Origin: CAJCJE01 sp036494465
GTDB lineage: Bacteria > Actinomycetota > Actinomycetes > Mycobacteriales > Pseudonocardiaceae
DNA length: 64,000 bases
Direction of reading: 5' to 3'
NCBI GenBank assembly: GCA_036494465.1
Contig: DASXOJ010000051.1
Location: forward strand, 3,386 to 67,385
Below, in pieces: positions 1-8,469 of the stretch. Position 1 is the stretch's first letter. Every line of letters begins with the position of its first letter. The position numbers and the translations under genes were made by a program. A model generated the notes under the pieces. That model was not told the origin of the DNA and ran no database searches. It saw nothing but the letters and a program-made list of their open reading frames with translations.

Positions 1-36
1 GTTAGAGCCAGATCCGAGATTGAGGAGTGTGACCCA

Positions 37-2718
37 ATGGCGGGCCCTGCTCGTGCTCGTATCCGCACCGCGCTGACCCTCGGCGCGCTGATCGCGGCCA
101 CCGCCCTCGCCGGCGGCATCCCGGCCGCCGCCGCTACCGGACCGACCCTGCCCGCCGACACCCTCTACGTCGCGCCCAACGGCGCCGGGGTGTCCTGTTC
201 GATCGTTCGGCCGTGTGGCCTGGCCACCGCGCAAACCGAAGTACGCGCCCTGGCGAAATGGTTACCCGGCGATATCGATGTTGATTTATCCGGCGGGACG
301 TACCATTTGGCGCACCCGCTCCAACTCGGTCCGCAGGACTCCGGCCAACGCGGCCACACCGTGGTCTACCGGGCGTTGCCCGGCCAGAATCCGGTCCTGA
401 GTGGATCACAGCGCGTGACCGGGTGGACGGTGAGCGACCCGAAGCTGAACATCTACCGGGCCGCCGTGCCCAAGGGCTCGGCCAGCGATCAGCTGTTCGT
501 GGACGGTGCCCGCGCCCAGCGTGCGCGCACCGCGGCCAACCCGGCCGGGTTCACCATGCAGGGGTCCAGTTTCATCACCAGCGACCCGTCCTACGCGTCG
601 TTCACCAACCAAAGTCAGATCCAGCTTGTGGACGACAATGACTGGAAGCAGATGCGCTGCCCGTTGCAGAGCATCACCCGCACGGCGAGCGGTGGCTCCA
701 GCCTCAACCTCGATCCGGCCTGTTACACGAACAACGTGACCAACGTGCCGAACGCCGGATTCCCGTTCAACGGCAACGGCCTGCCCGCGTTGAACCAGAT
801 CTCCTGGCTGGAGAACGCTTACCAGCTGCTGACCCAACCAGGACAGTTCTATCTGGACAGCGGCGCCGGCTACCTCTACTACATCCCACTCGCCGGCCAG
901 AGCATGTCCACCGCCGATGTGGAACTGCCCACCGCGCAGACCCTGCTGGACGTCGCGGGCACGCCCGGTCACCTCGCCCCGGTGAGGTACGACGCGGCGG
1001 GCGCGAGCTACACCGGGTCCTGGGCGGCGTCGACCGGCAGGCCCTACGGCGACTTCGGCAACGCGGTGACCTACACGCAGACCAACGGTGACTCGGCCAG
1101 CTTCACCTTCAGCGGCACCGGCGTCCAGATGCTCACCGAGACCAACCCCGACGAAGGCGACATCGACGTCTACGTGGACGGCACCAAGACGACGACCGTC
1201 TCCGCCTACAGCGCGACCCGCGAAGCGCAGCAGCCGGTGGTCGACATCAGCGGCCTGAGCAACGGCAAGCACACCGTAAAGCTGGTGAAGGCGAGCGGCC
1301 AGTACCTGTTGATCAACGCGTTCACGGTCACTCCGACCACGGTCGCGCCCGCGCACGACATCGAGTTCACCGGGATCACCTTCGCCAACACCACCTGGAC
1401 CTACCCGGACACCGCGGGTTACGTCGACAACCAGGCGGGCGTGCTGTGGAACCCCGGCAACGACACCCCGATCCGGATCCCGGCCGCGGTCCAGGTGCAT
1501 CGCGGTGACCACATCACCTTCAGCAAGGACACCATCGAGCACACCGGTGGCACCGGCATCGACTTCGCCGACGGCACGCAGAACTCCGGCATCAGCAACA
1601 GCACCATCACCGACACCTCCGGTGGTGGCGTCTCGCTCGGCGAGGTCGACGACTACTACCTGACCGACCCGGCGCTGATGACCTCTGGCGACAGCATCTC
1701 GAACAACCTGATCACCAACGTGGGCAAGGACTACCACGACGCGGTCGGCGTCTGGGTGGGGTACACGCGCAACGCGGTGATCTCGCACAACGAGGTCGGC
1801 TACACGCCCTACTCCGGCATGTCGATCGGCTGGGGCTGGGGCTGGGCGTCGGACTGCTCATTGCAGGCCAAGCAGGGCCTCTCGCAACCGTGTCGGCACG
1901 GCACCATCTACGCGGGCGGCAACCAGGTCACCGGCAACTACGTGCACAACGTGATGGGCAGGCTGTTCGACGGCGGTCCGGTGTACACCAACGGCGGTCA
2001 GGGTGGCACCAGCGGCGTGCCGAGCCAACCGTGCACATCGACCTCGACGTTCAGCGGGAACGTGCTCGCGGATGGCAACGACACCAACAACATGCTCTAC
2101 CACGACGAGGGCTCGTCGTGCTGGAACAGCTTCGACAACGTCACCGAGTTCGGCGGCAGCGACTGGACCGGTGAGTGGACGCCGACGATCAACTCGATCG
2201 ACCTGCACGACAACTTCTCCGACAACCCGAACTACTACGACAACGGCACGAACATGACGTTCACCCAGGCGACCATCGTCACCGACGGAAACTGGCCGTC
2301 TGCCGCCACATCGATCATCGCCGCCGCCGGTCTCACCGCGAAACCCGCGCTGACCGGACGGATCGACGACGACAATCTCGCCATCCAGTACTCGGGTTCG
2401 TGGTCGGCGAGTGGTTTCCGAGGCGACGGCGACTACGACGACGGCGTGCACTACGCGCAGACAAACGGCGCGTCCGCGTCGTTCACCTTCACCGGCACCG
2501 GAATCACCTTCTACACCGAGACCAATGTGGACGAAGGAACCGTCGGCGTGAGCGTGGACAGCGCGGCAAGGGGCACGGTCGACGCGGACACGGCCACCCG
2601 CGCGGCGCAGGTCCCGCTGTACTCGATCAGTGGGCTGAGCGAAGGCCAGCACACCATCACGGTGACCAAGCAGAGCGGCCAGTACCTACTGGTCGACGGG
2701 TTCAGCGTCACCGGCTGA
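37..2718 (+). CDS. Secreted right-handed parallel beta-helix protein with two copies of a C-terminal-type module
   Basis: 893-residue exported protein. Residues 1-33 form an Arg-containing, Ala-rich Sec signal ending in an AAAA stretch. An N-terminal segment (about 40-310) resembles the entry part of beta-helix carbohydrate-active proteins (YVAPNG..., GTYHL). A roughly 115-residue beta-rich module at about 316-437 is repeated at about 776-893; both copies share TQTNG.SASFTF, TGTG, TETN.DEG and SGQYLL. Between them (about 440-770) lie many short beta-helix rungs rich in N, G and T. A GAGGAG ribosome site sits 9 bases before the ATG. Role inferred: binding or cleavage of an extracellular plant or microbial polysaccharide. 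The rhamnose importer nearby makes a pectic substrate attractive but unproven. No catalytic residues can be assigned. Confidence 0.85.
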   Translation: MAGPARARIRTALTLGALIAATALAGGIPAAAATGPTLPADTLYVAPNGAGVSCSIVRPCGLATAQTEVRALAKWLPGDIDVDLSGGTYHLAHPLQLGPQDSGQRGHTVVYRALPGQNPVLSGSQRVTGWTVSDPKLNIYRAAVPKGSASDQLFVDGARAQRARTAANPAGFTMQGSSFITSDPSYASFTNQSQIQLVDDNDWKQMRCPLQSITRTASGGSSLNLDPACYTNNVTNVPNAGFPFNGNGLPALNQISWLENAYQLLTQPGQFYLDSGAGYLYYIPLAGQSMSTADVELPTAQTLLDVAGTPGHLAPVRYDAAGASYTGSWAASTGRPYGDFGNAVTYTQTNGDSASFTFSGTGVQMLTETNPDEGDIDVYVDGTKTTTVSAYSATREAQQPVVDISGLSNGKHTVKLVKASGQYLLINAFTVTPTTVAPAHDIEFTGITFANTTWTYPDTAGYVDNQAGVLWNPGNDTPIRIPAAVQVHRGDHITFSKDTIEHTGGTGIDFADGTQNSGISNSTITDTSGGGVSLGEVDDYYLTDPALMTSGDSISNNLITNVGKDYHDAVGVWVGYTRNAVISHNEVGYTPYSGMSIGWGWGWASDCSLQAKQGLSQPCRHGTIYAGGNQVTGNYVHNVMGRLFDGGPVYTNGGQGGTSGVPSQPCTSTSTFSGNVLADGNDTNNMLYHDEGSSCWNSFDNVTEFGGSDWTGEWTPTINSIDLHDNFSDNPNYYDNGTNMTFTQATIVTDGNWPSAATSIIAAAGLTAKPALTGRIDDDNLAIQYSGSWSASGFRGDGDYDDGVHYAQTNGASASFTFTGTGITFYTETNVDEGTVGVSVDSAARGTVDADTATRAAQVPLYSISGLSEGQHTITVTKQSGQYLLVDGFSVTG

Positions 2719-2730
2719 CGCGCACCACCT

Positions 2731-2763
2731 GGTCCGGCACTGATCGGTGACCAGTGCCGGACC
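2731..2763. terminator. Bidirectional hairpin terminator between convergent genes
   Basis: A perfect 12-bp stem (GGTCCGGCACTG paired with CAGTGCCGGACC) with a 9-base loop lies 12 bases after the beta-helix gene and 7 bases after the end of the convergent oxidoreductase gene. No U-tract follows on either strand, as is common in high-GC actinobacteria. Confidence 0.75.
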
Positions 2764-2770
2764 GGTGGGA

Positions 2771-3601
2771 TCAGGCGCCGAGTACCTCGGCGGCTGCCGC
2801 CTCGAACTTGTCCAGGTTCTCCTCGATCACGCTGGCCGCGGCCGAGGGCACCCAGCGGACGGCGCGGCTGAAACCGGCCTCGGCGAACGCCTCGATCACC
2901 TTCGGGTTGGCGGGGATGCCCATCACCTGGAGGTCGATCGGGCGTTCCGCGCGGTCGCGCAACTCCTTGGCGCGCTGGAGGATGCCGTCGGGGGAGTAGT
3001 TCGGCATCCAGCCGTCGCCGTAGTCGAGCACCCTGTCCAGCACGCTCGGCCCGTTGCCGCCCAGGATGACCGGCGGGTGCGGGCGCTGCGCCGGCTTGGG
3101 CCAGGACCAGATCCGCTCGAAGTTCACGAACTCGCCCGCGTAACTGGCCTCGTCCTGTGCCCAGATCGTCTTGATCGCCTCGACGCGCTCGCGCAACAGC
3201 CTGGTCCTGGTGCGCGGGTCGGTGCCGTGGTTGCCCATCTCCTCGCGGTTCCAGCCGAGGCCGACGCCGAACTCGACCCGGCCGCCGGAAAGCACGTCGA
3301 TGCTGGCGACTTCCTTGGCGGTATGGATCGGGTCACGCTGCATCAACAGGCACACGCCGCTGCCGATGCGTAGCTTGCTGGTCGCGGCAGCGGCGGCGGT
3401 CATGGTCACGAACAGGTCGTAGGTGTGCGCGTACTTCGCGGGCAGATCGCCACCGCCCGGGTAGGGGCTCTGGCGATCAGCCGGGATGTGCGAGTGCTCG
3501 GGGAAGAACAGCGCGGAGTGTCCGCGCTGTTCCACCAGCCGGGCCACGTTCGCGGGATCGAGGGCGTAGTGAGTCGCGAAGATCGCGATACCGGTATCCA
3601 C
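2771..3601 (-). CDS. LLM-class F420-dependent oxidoreductase
   Basis: 276-residue single-domain protein of the luciferase-like monooxygenase superfamily. Recognisable features are the N-terminal strand MDTGIAIFATHY, the FFPEHSHIP segment near residue 33, TSKLRIGSGV near 74-83, GGRVEFGVGLGWN near 106-118, the PPVILGG strand, and the DGWMPN loop. These match the actinobacterial TIGR03619-like F420 oxidoreductases. It would transfer hydride between F420H2 and an unknown small molecule in the cytoplasm. It is convergent with the beta-helix gene and lies about 1.1 kb downstream of the rhaS start on the same strand, possibly reading through from that operon. The substrate cannot be inferred. Confidence 0.88.
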   Translation of the reverse strand: MDTGIAIFATHYALDPANVARLVEQRGHSALFFPEHSHIPADRQSPYPGGGDLPAKYAHTYDLFVTMTAAAAATSKLRIGSGVCLLMQRDPIHTAKEVASIDVLSGGRVEFGVGLGWNREEMGNHGTDPRTRTRLLRERVEAIKTIWAQDEASYAGEFVNFERIWSWPKPAQRPHPPVILGGNGPSVLDRVLDYGDGWMPNYSPDGILQRAKELRDRAERPIDLQVMGIPANPKVIEAFAEAGFSRAVRWVPSAAASVIEENLDKFEAAAAEVLGA

Positions 3602-3634
3602 GTATCCCGACCTTACGCCCCGTAGCCGCGAGCG

Positions 3635-4699
3635 TCAGAAGTTGTAGTTGCCCACGTTGCTCGCGTCGAACACGGTCGGCGGGCCCAGCACCACGGACGG
3701 GCCGGTGCCACTCGCCGGGGCGAGCACCGTGAAGCTGCCGAGCGTGCCCGCCGCGAACTTCGAGCCGGTCTGCAGGCTCGCGCTACCCGAGGCGAGGCCC
3801 GCCGCCGCGTAACCGGCCAGGTAGCCGAGCTTGCCCGGGTCCCACAGCTCGAACTGCTTGACGGTGCCGTCCTGCACGTAGGATTTCATCTGCGATGGCA
3901 GGCCGAGACCGGTCAGGGTCAGGTGCGAGAGCAGGTCCTTGTGCGTGTCCAGGTACTGCGCTGCGGTCGAGATGCCGACCGTGGTCGGCGAGATGATGCC
4001 TGCCAGGTCCGGGTTGGCCGACAACAGTCCCTGCAGGACGGTCAGCGAGGTCGCCGGGTCGTCGTTGCCGTACACGGTGGAGACCAGCTGCATGTTCGGG
4101 TACTTCTTCAGCTCCTGCTTCATGTAGCCGATCCACGCGTTCTGGTTCGTCGCGCTGGCCGCGGCCGAGAGGATCGCGATCTTGCCCTTGCTGCCGATCT
4201 CCTTGGCCAGCAGGTCCACTTCGGACGTACCGATCTGCTCGGTGTTGGCCTGGTTGATGAACAGGTGGTTCGGGGCGCTGCCGCAGGAGATGTCCGAGTC
4301 GAAGGAGACGATCTTGATGCCGGCCTGCGCCGCCTGGTTCAGCGACGGGCACAGCGCGGAGGGGTCGTTGCCAGCGATCACGATCGCGTCCGCGTGCGCC
4401 TGGATGGCGGCCTGGATGGACGGGATCTGCGCGGCGGCGGTGTCCTGGGTGCCGCTGGAGACGACCGCCTTGCCGCCGGTCTCCTGCACCGCCTTCTGCC
4501 CGCCCTGGTCGGCGATGACCTCGTACGGGTTCTGCGTGTCCTTCGGGATGAAGTAGACCAGCAGGCCCTTCTTGATGCTGTGCGCGGTCGGCGCGGTGGT
4601 CGAATCGCCCGCGCTGTTGTTGGACGGCGCGCAGGCGCAGGCCAGTACCGCGGTCAGCGCGACGGCGAACGCGCCGCCGACCGCTCGGATCTTCCTCAT
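3635..4699 (-). CDS. rhaS: Rhamnose-type ABC transporter substrate-binding lipoprotein
   Basis: 354-residue periplasmic-binding-protein-like lipoprotein. The signal peptide ends near Cys21/Cys23 (VLACAC) and is followed by a Ser/Thr linker. The body carries signature stretches of the RhaS family: AILSAAASATNQNAWI, LKKYPNMQLVSTVYG, GIISPTTVGI and LTGLGLPSQMK. The family captures L-rhamnose outside the membrane and hands it to the RhaP/RhaQ permeases. The start is the ATG at 4699, overlapping the permease stop as ATGA; a much longer reading frame upstream is antisense shadow. It is the last gene of the four-gene importer operon. No rhamnose catabolic enzymes (isomerase, kinase, aldolase) occur in the window, so the sugar specificity rests on family resemblance. 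Confidence 0.88.
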   Translation of the reverse strand: MRKIRAVGGAFAVALTAVLACACAPSNNSAGDSTTAPTAHSIKKGLLVYFIPKDTQNPYEVIADQGGQKAVQETGGKAVVSSGTQDTAAAQIPSIQAAIQAHADAIVIAGNDPSALCPSLNQAAQAGIKIVSFDSDISCGSAPNHLFINQANTEQIGTSEVDLLAKEIGSKGKIAILSAAASATNQNAWIGYMKQELKKYPNMQLVSTVYGNDDPATSLTVLQGLLSANPDLAGIISPTTVGISTAAQYLDTHKDLLSHLTLTGLGLPSQMKSYVQDGTVKQFELWDPGKLGYLAGYAAAGLASGSASLQTGSKFAAGTLGSFTVLAPASGTGPSVVLGPPTVFDASNVGNYNF

Positions 4700-5757
4700 C
4701 CCAATGCCTTTCTCTGCGTTGAGTTGGAGCTGCGGCGGGCGCGGGCGCGGATGCGGCGCAGCGCCTCCCGGCCGTTCGGGATGATCACACTGATCAGCAG
4801 CAGGCCGCCGATCACGATGTTCTGTATCTCCGGCGCCACGTTGAGCTGGGTGAGCACCTGTTGCAGGCAGCCGACCACCACGACCGAGAGCACGACGCCG
4901 ATCACGCTGCCCTTGCCGCCGAAGATCGACACCCCGCCGAAGAGCACGATCGCCACCACGTTCAGTTCCAGCCCGGTGCCCGCGTCGTAGCTGACCGACG
5001 CGTTCTTCAGGGTGAACAGGATGCCCGCGAACGCGCACAGCACCCCGGAGAGCACGAACAGCCAGAACTTCAACCGGTTCACCCGGATCCCGCTGAACTG
5101 CGCGGCCTCCGGCTGCCACCCGGTGGCCACGATCGCCCTGCCCAGCGGCGTCGCGTGCAACACCACTCCGGCGATCACCGCGAGCACCAGGAAGATCAAA
5201 GTGGACCAGGCGATCTCGGTGCCCTGGATCGGCACCGCGCCGATGTTGGTCAGCGACAACGGAAAACCGGTGACCGTGCGGGGCGCGAGCACGATCTCGG
5301 CGATGCCGCGGAACAACGCGAGCGTGCCGATGGTGACCGCGATCGAGGGCAGCTTGAGCCTGGTCACCAGCAGCCCGTTCAACGCGCCACCGGCCAACCC
5401 GACCAACAGCGCGACGCCCATCGCCGCCCACACCGACCAGCCCGCGCTGAACAGCGCACCGAGCACCGCGCCGGACAGGCCCATCATCGACGCGACCGAC
5501 AGGTCGATCTCGGCGGTGATGATGATGAGCATCAGCGGCAGCGCCATGATGGCGATCTCGCCCATGTTCAGGCCGATGTAGAAGACGTTGGTGACCTGGA
5601 GGAAGTGATCCGAGGTCGCCGAGCCGAAGATCAGCGTGGCGATCAGCACCAGTACCAGCGCGCTCTCCCAGCGCACCAGCGCGCGCAGCGGTGAGCGTTT
5701 CTCTGCGGTCGCCGCATCCGGCGGCAGGGGAGTGCGAGTGGTCATGTCAGACGTCAC
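4696..5757 (-). CDS. rhaQ: Rhamnose-type ABC transporter permease 2
   Basis: 353-residue polytopic inner-membrane permease of the RbsC/AraH (BPD_transp_2) family with about ten hydrophobic segments. EIDLSVASMMGLSGAV and LFGGVSIFGGKGSVIGVVLS are the usual conserved loops. It pairs with RhaP to form the translocation channel. The GTG at 5757 is preferred because AGAGGGGG lies 7 bases upstream; an ATG at 5745 would shorten it by four residues. It overlaps the upstream permease gene by 11 bases and rhaS by 4, so the operon is translationally coupled. Confidence 0.87.
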   Translation of the reverse strand: MTSDMTTRTPLPPDAATAEKRSPLRALVRWESALVLVLIATLIFGSATSDHFLQVTNVFYIGLNMGEIAIMALPLMLIIITAEIDLSVASMMGLSGAVLGALFSAGWSVWAAMGVALLVGLAGGALNGLLVTRLKLPSIAVTIGTLALFRGIAEIVLAPRTVTGFPLSLTNIGAVPIQGTEIAWSTLIFLVLAVIAGVVLHATPLGRAIVATGWQPEAAQFSGIRVNRLKFWLFVLSGVLCAFAGILFTLKNASVSYDAGTGLELNVVAIVLFGGVSIFGGKGSVIGVVLSVVVVGCLQQVLTQLNVAPEIQNIVIGGLLLISVIIPNGREALRRIRARARRSSNSTQRKALG

Positions 5758-6766
5758 GGTGCGCCCCCTCTGCCGAACGCAGACTGCGCGCCATCCGCAG
5801 ACTCAGCCAGCGGTCGAACGCGATGGTGGCGAGCAACAGGGCGCCCGCGATCGCCTCGTCCCAGAACGCGGAGATCCGCGCGGCCACCAGCGCCTGATTG
5901 ATGGTGTTGAGCAGCAACGCGCCCAGTGCCGCGCCGAGCACGGTGCCGCTGCCACCGAAGATCGCGACCCCGCCGACCACGACCGCGGAGATCACCGTCA
6001 GCTCGTAGCCGGTGCCGCCGGTGACGTCGATCTGCGCGTGCAGCGCCAGGAACAGCACCCCGGCCAGACCGGCGAGCGCGCCGCTGAGCGTGAACGCGGT
6101 GAACACCCGCCGCCCGGCCGGAATACCGGCGAGCGTGGCGGCTTCCGGGTTCGAGCCGATCGCGTAGAGGTCGCGGCTGGCCCGGAAGGATCGCATCGCG
6201 TAACCGGCGACCACGACGACCAGCGCGACGATGACCGCCAGCCACGGAATCCCGACCAGCGTCCGGTAGCCGACCGCCGTCAACGCGGTGGGGATCTTGT
6301 CCGGGTCGATGGTGTGGCCGTTGACCACCATGCCGTCGATGCCGCGGACGATGTAGAGCATCGCCAGCGTGACCACCAGGCTCGGCACCCGGCTGACCGT
6401 GGTCACGATCCCGTTGATCGCGCCGATCGCCGCGCCGATCGCGATCCCGATCAGGAAGCCCAGCGGCACCGGCAGGCCCGGGTGGTGCGCGAAGAGATCG
6501 CCGACCAGGTAGGCGGAGAAACCGACCACCGACCCTACCGAGAGGTCCACGTTGCGGGTGACCACCACCATGGTCTCGCCGACTCCGAGCAACGCGATCA
6601 GCGCCGCCCCGGTCAGCAGCTGCTGCACGCTGTTCGCGCTGGCGAAAGCCGGGTTGGTGAACGTCGTGATGCCGAAGACCACCAGGATCGCCACGCCGAT
6701 GCCGAGCTCGCGCACCCGGAGCAGCGACCCGGTGCGGGCGAAGCGGGGCGCGGTAACGGTCGTCAT
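5747..6766 (-). CDS. rhaP: Rhamnose-type ABC transporter permease 1
   Basis: 339-residue sugar ABC permease of the same family as the downstream gene but divergent in sequence, with about nine or ten membrane spans. NVDLSVGSVVGFSAYLVGD and VVVGGVAIFGGSGTVLGAALG correspond to the EAA-like cytoplasmic loops of this family. The ATG at 6766 overlaps the stop of the ATPase gene (ATGA). The presence of two non-identical permeases plus a fused double ATPase is the usual composition of CUT2-class monosaccharide importers. Expression should follow the operon promoter upstream of rhaT. Confidence 0.87.
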   Translation of the reverse strand: MTTVTAPRFARTGSLLRVRELGIGVAILVVFGITTFTNPAFASANSVQQLLTGAALIALLGVGETMVVVTRNVDLSVGSVVGFSAYLVGDLFAHHPGLPVPLGFLIGIAIGAAIGAINGIVTTVSRVPSLVVTLAMLYIVRGIDGMVVNGHTIDPDKIPTALTAVGYRTLVGIPWLAVIVALVVVVAGYAMRSFRASRDLYAIGSNPEAATLAGIPAGRRVFTAFTLSGALAGLAGVLFLALHAQIDVTGGTGYELTVISAVVVGGVAIFGGSGTVLGAALGALLLNTINQALVAARISAFWDEAIAGALLLATIAFDRWLSLRMARSLRSAEGAHRDV

Positions 6767-8292
6767 GCCGCCGCCTCACTTGCCTGGCCGGTCGCGGCGC
6801 GCATGATCGCGTCCTCGGTCGCGTCCGCCCGGTCGAACTCGGCGCTGATCCGGCCCTCGTGCATGACGAGCACCCGGTCCGCCATGCCGAGCACCTCGGG
6901 CAGTTCCGAGGAGATCATCAGCACCGCCATTCCCTTGCCCACCAACTCGTCCAGAATTCGGTGCACCTCCGACTTGGTGCCAACGTCGATGCCCCGGGTC
7001 GGTTCGTCGATGATCAGCAGCGATGGATCGCGGGCCAGCCACTTGCCCAGCACCACCTTCTGCTGGTTGCCGCCGGAGAGCGTCGCGACCGCGTTGCCCA
7101 GCCTGCCGAACTTCACCTGCAACCGTTGCGCCCAGTCTCTGGTCAGCGCGCGTTCGTCGCGTCGCCGGATCAGCCCGAAGCGCCGCAACCTCGCCAATGA
7201 CGCGAGCGCGAGATTCCGGTCGATCCCCAGCTCCATCACCAACCCCTGCTGCCGCCGGTCCTCCGGCACCAGCGCGACCCCGGCCGCCATCGCGTCCAAC
7301 GGCTTGCCGTTCGCCAACTCCGTGCCGTTGATCCGCACCGAACCCGACGTCCGTTTGTCGATCCCGAAGATCGCCCGCGCCACTTCGCTGCGCCCGGCGC
7401 CGACCAGCCCGGCCAACGCGACGATCTCGCCACGTCGCACGGTGAAACTGATGTCCCGCAACACTTTGTCCCGGCCAAGCCCGTCGACGGCGAGCACGAC
7501 CTCGCCCGGTTCGGTCTCGGTCTTCGGGAACAACGCGGACAGTTCGCGGCCCACCATCGACCGGATGATCTCGTCCACGCTGACCTCGTCGATCGACGCG
7601 GACCGCACGAACTGCCCATCCCGCATGATGGTCACTCGCTGGCAGCTGGCGAACACCTCTTCCAGCCGGTGCGAGATGAACAGCACGGCGGCGCCCTGGG
7701 TGCGCAGCGTGCGCATCACCTCGAACAGCCGCTGCACCTCGACGGTGGTCAACGCGGCGGTCGGCTCGTCAATCACCAGCACGCGCGCGTTGAGCGACTG
7801 TGCCTTATCCAAGGACAGGGCCTTCGCGATCTCCACGATCTGTTGGTCGGCAACGGAAAGCCCGCGCGCCTGCCGCTCCGGATCGAGCCGGACGCCCAGC
7901 CGCGCGAACAGTTCCGCGGCTGCCTTGTTCATGGCGGCCCGGTCGATGCGCCGACCGGCGCGCAGCGGCTGCCGTCCGATGTAGATGTTCTCGGCGACCG
8001 TGAGGTCAGGGAACAGCGTCGGTTCCTGGTAGATGATCGACACGCCCGCGTCGCGCGCTGCTCCCGGTCCGGTGAAGACAGTCGGTTCGCCGTCGATCAG
8101 CAGAGCGCCGCTGTCTGGTTGGTGCACGCCTGCCAGGATCTTGACCAGCGTCGACTTGCCCGCGCCGTTCTCGCCGACCAGTGCGTGCGCCTCACCGGGA
8201 AACAGCGTGATCTCGGCGTCGAGCAGTGCTTTGACCGGCCCGAAGCTCTTCGTCGCCCGTTCGAGCACGAGCAGCGGCTGGGTCGTCACCAT
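6763..8292 (-). CDS. rhaT: Rhamnose-type ABC transporter ATP-binding protein (two nucleotide-binding domains)
   Basis: 509-residue CUT2-type ATPase with two ABC cassettes in tandem. The first has Walker A GENGAGKST (residues about 40-48) and VIDEPTAAL. The second has a degenerate Walker A (GLVGAGRSEV), a canonical signature LSGGNQQKV and IIDEPTRGID. This asymmetry, with one cassette using VGAGRSE instead of GxGKS, is normal for RbsA-like proteins. It energises sugar import with RhaP/RhaQ. It is the first gene of the operon; 22 bases upstream of its ATG lies an ATGAAA/TTTCAT inverted repeat that is a good LacI-family operator. Confidence 0.9.
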   Translation of the reverse strand: MVTTQPLLVLERATKSFGPVKALLDAEITLFPGEAHALVGENGAGKSTLVKILAGVHQPDSGALLIDGEPTVFTGPGAARDAGVSIIYQEPTLFPDLTVAENIYIGRQPLRAGRRIDRAAMNKAAAELFARLGVRLDPERQARGLSVADQQIVEIAKALSLDKAQSLNARVLVIDEPTAALTTVEVQRLFEVMRTLRTQGAAVLFISHRLEEVFASCQRVTIMRDGQFVRSASIDEVSVDEIIRSMVGRELSALFPKTETEPGEVVLAVDGLGRDKVLRDISFTVRRGEIVALAGLVGAGRSEVARAIFGIDKRTSGSVRINGTELANGKPLDAMAAGVALVPEDRRQQGLVMELGIDRNLALASLARLRRFGLIRRRDERALTRDWAQRLQVKFGRLGNAVATLSGGNQQKVVLGKWLARDPSLLIIDEPTRGIDVGTKSEVHRILDELVGKGMAVLMISSELPEVLGMADRVLVMHEGRISAEFDRADATEDAIMRAATGQASEAAA

Positions 8293-8313
8293 GTCTCCAG
8301 ACGCGATGGGCGA

Positions 8314-8327
8314 ATGAAACCTTTCAT
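8314..8327. promoter_or_regulatory. Candidate LacI-family operator upstream of rhaT
   Basis: ATGAAACCTTTCAT forms two 6-base inverted arms around a central CC. The arm sequence TGAAA/TTTCA resembles LacI-family half-sites. It lies between the rhaT start (8292) and the divergent LacI gene, so the adjacent LacI protein is the natural binder. Confidence 0.6.
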
Positions 8328-8435
8328 GTGACGCAGGACGCTACCGCGCGGGCCCATAGCGGTCAAGAATGGCGCAAACATGGTTGTCCGGCTGTATCTT
8401 TGCTGGTGCGCATGGCGCGGAATCGGCACGAATAC

Positions 8436-8451
8436 GCTGATACGATTCAGC
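8436..8451. promoter_or_regulatory. Second LacI-type palindrome close to the LacI gene
   Basis: GCTGATACGATTCAGC is a 16-base imperfect palindrome (12 of 16 positions symmetric) with the central CG typical of LacI-family operators. It ends 18 bases before the regulator's start codon, suggesting autoregulation. Confidence 0.5.
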
Positions 8452-8469
8452 GCTGAGGAGGGCATCCGA

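Noticed and set aside
3635..5431. 598-codon minus-strand frame extending rhaS far upstream
   Set aside because: The first 240 codons are Arg/Gly-rich antisense-type composition overlapping the rhaQ gene; the true rhaS begins with a lipoprotein signal at 4699.
5636..7984. 782-codon plus-strand frame opposite the rha operon
   Set aside because: Arg/Asp/Gln-rich low-complexity translation antisense to four well-recognised transporter genes; a typical high-GC shadow.
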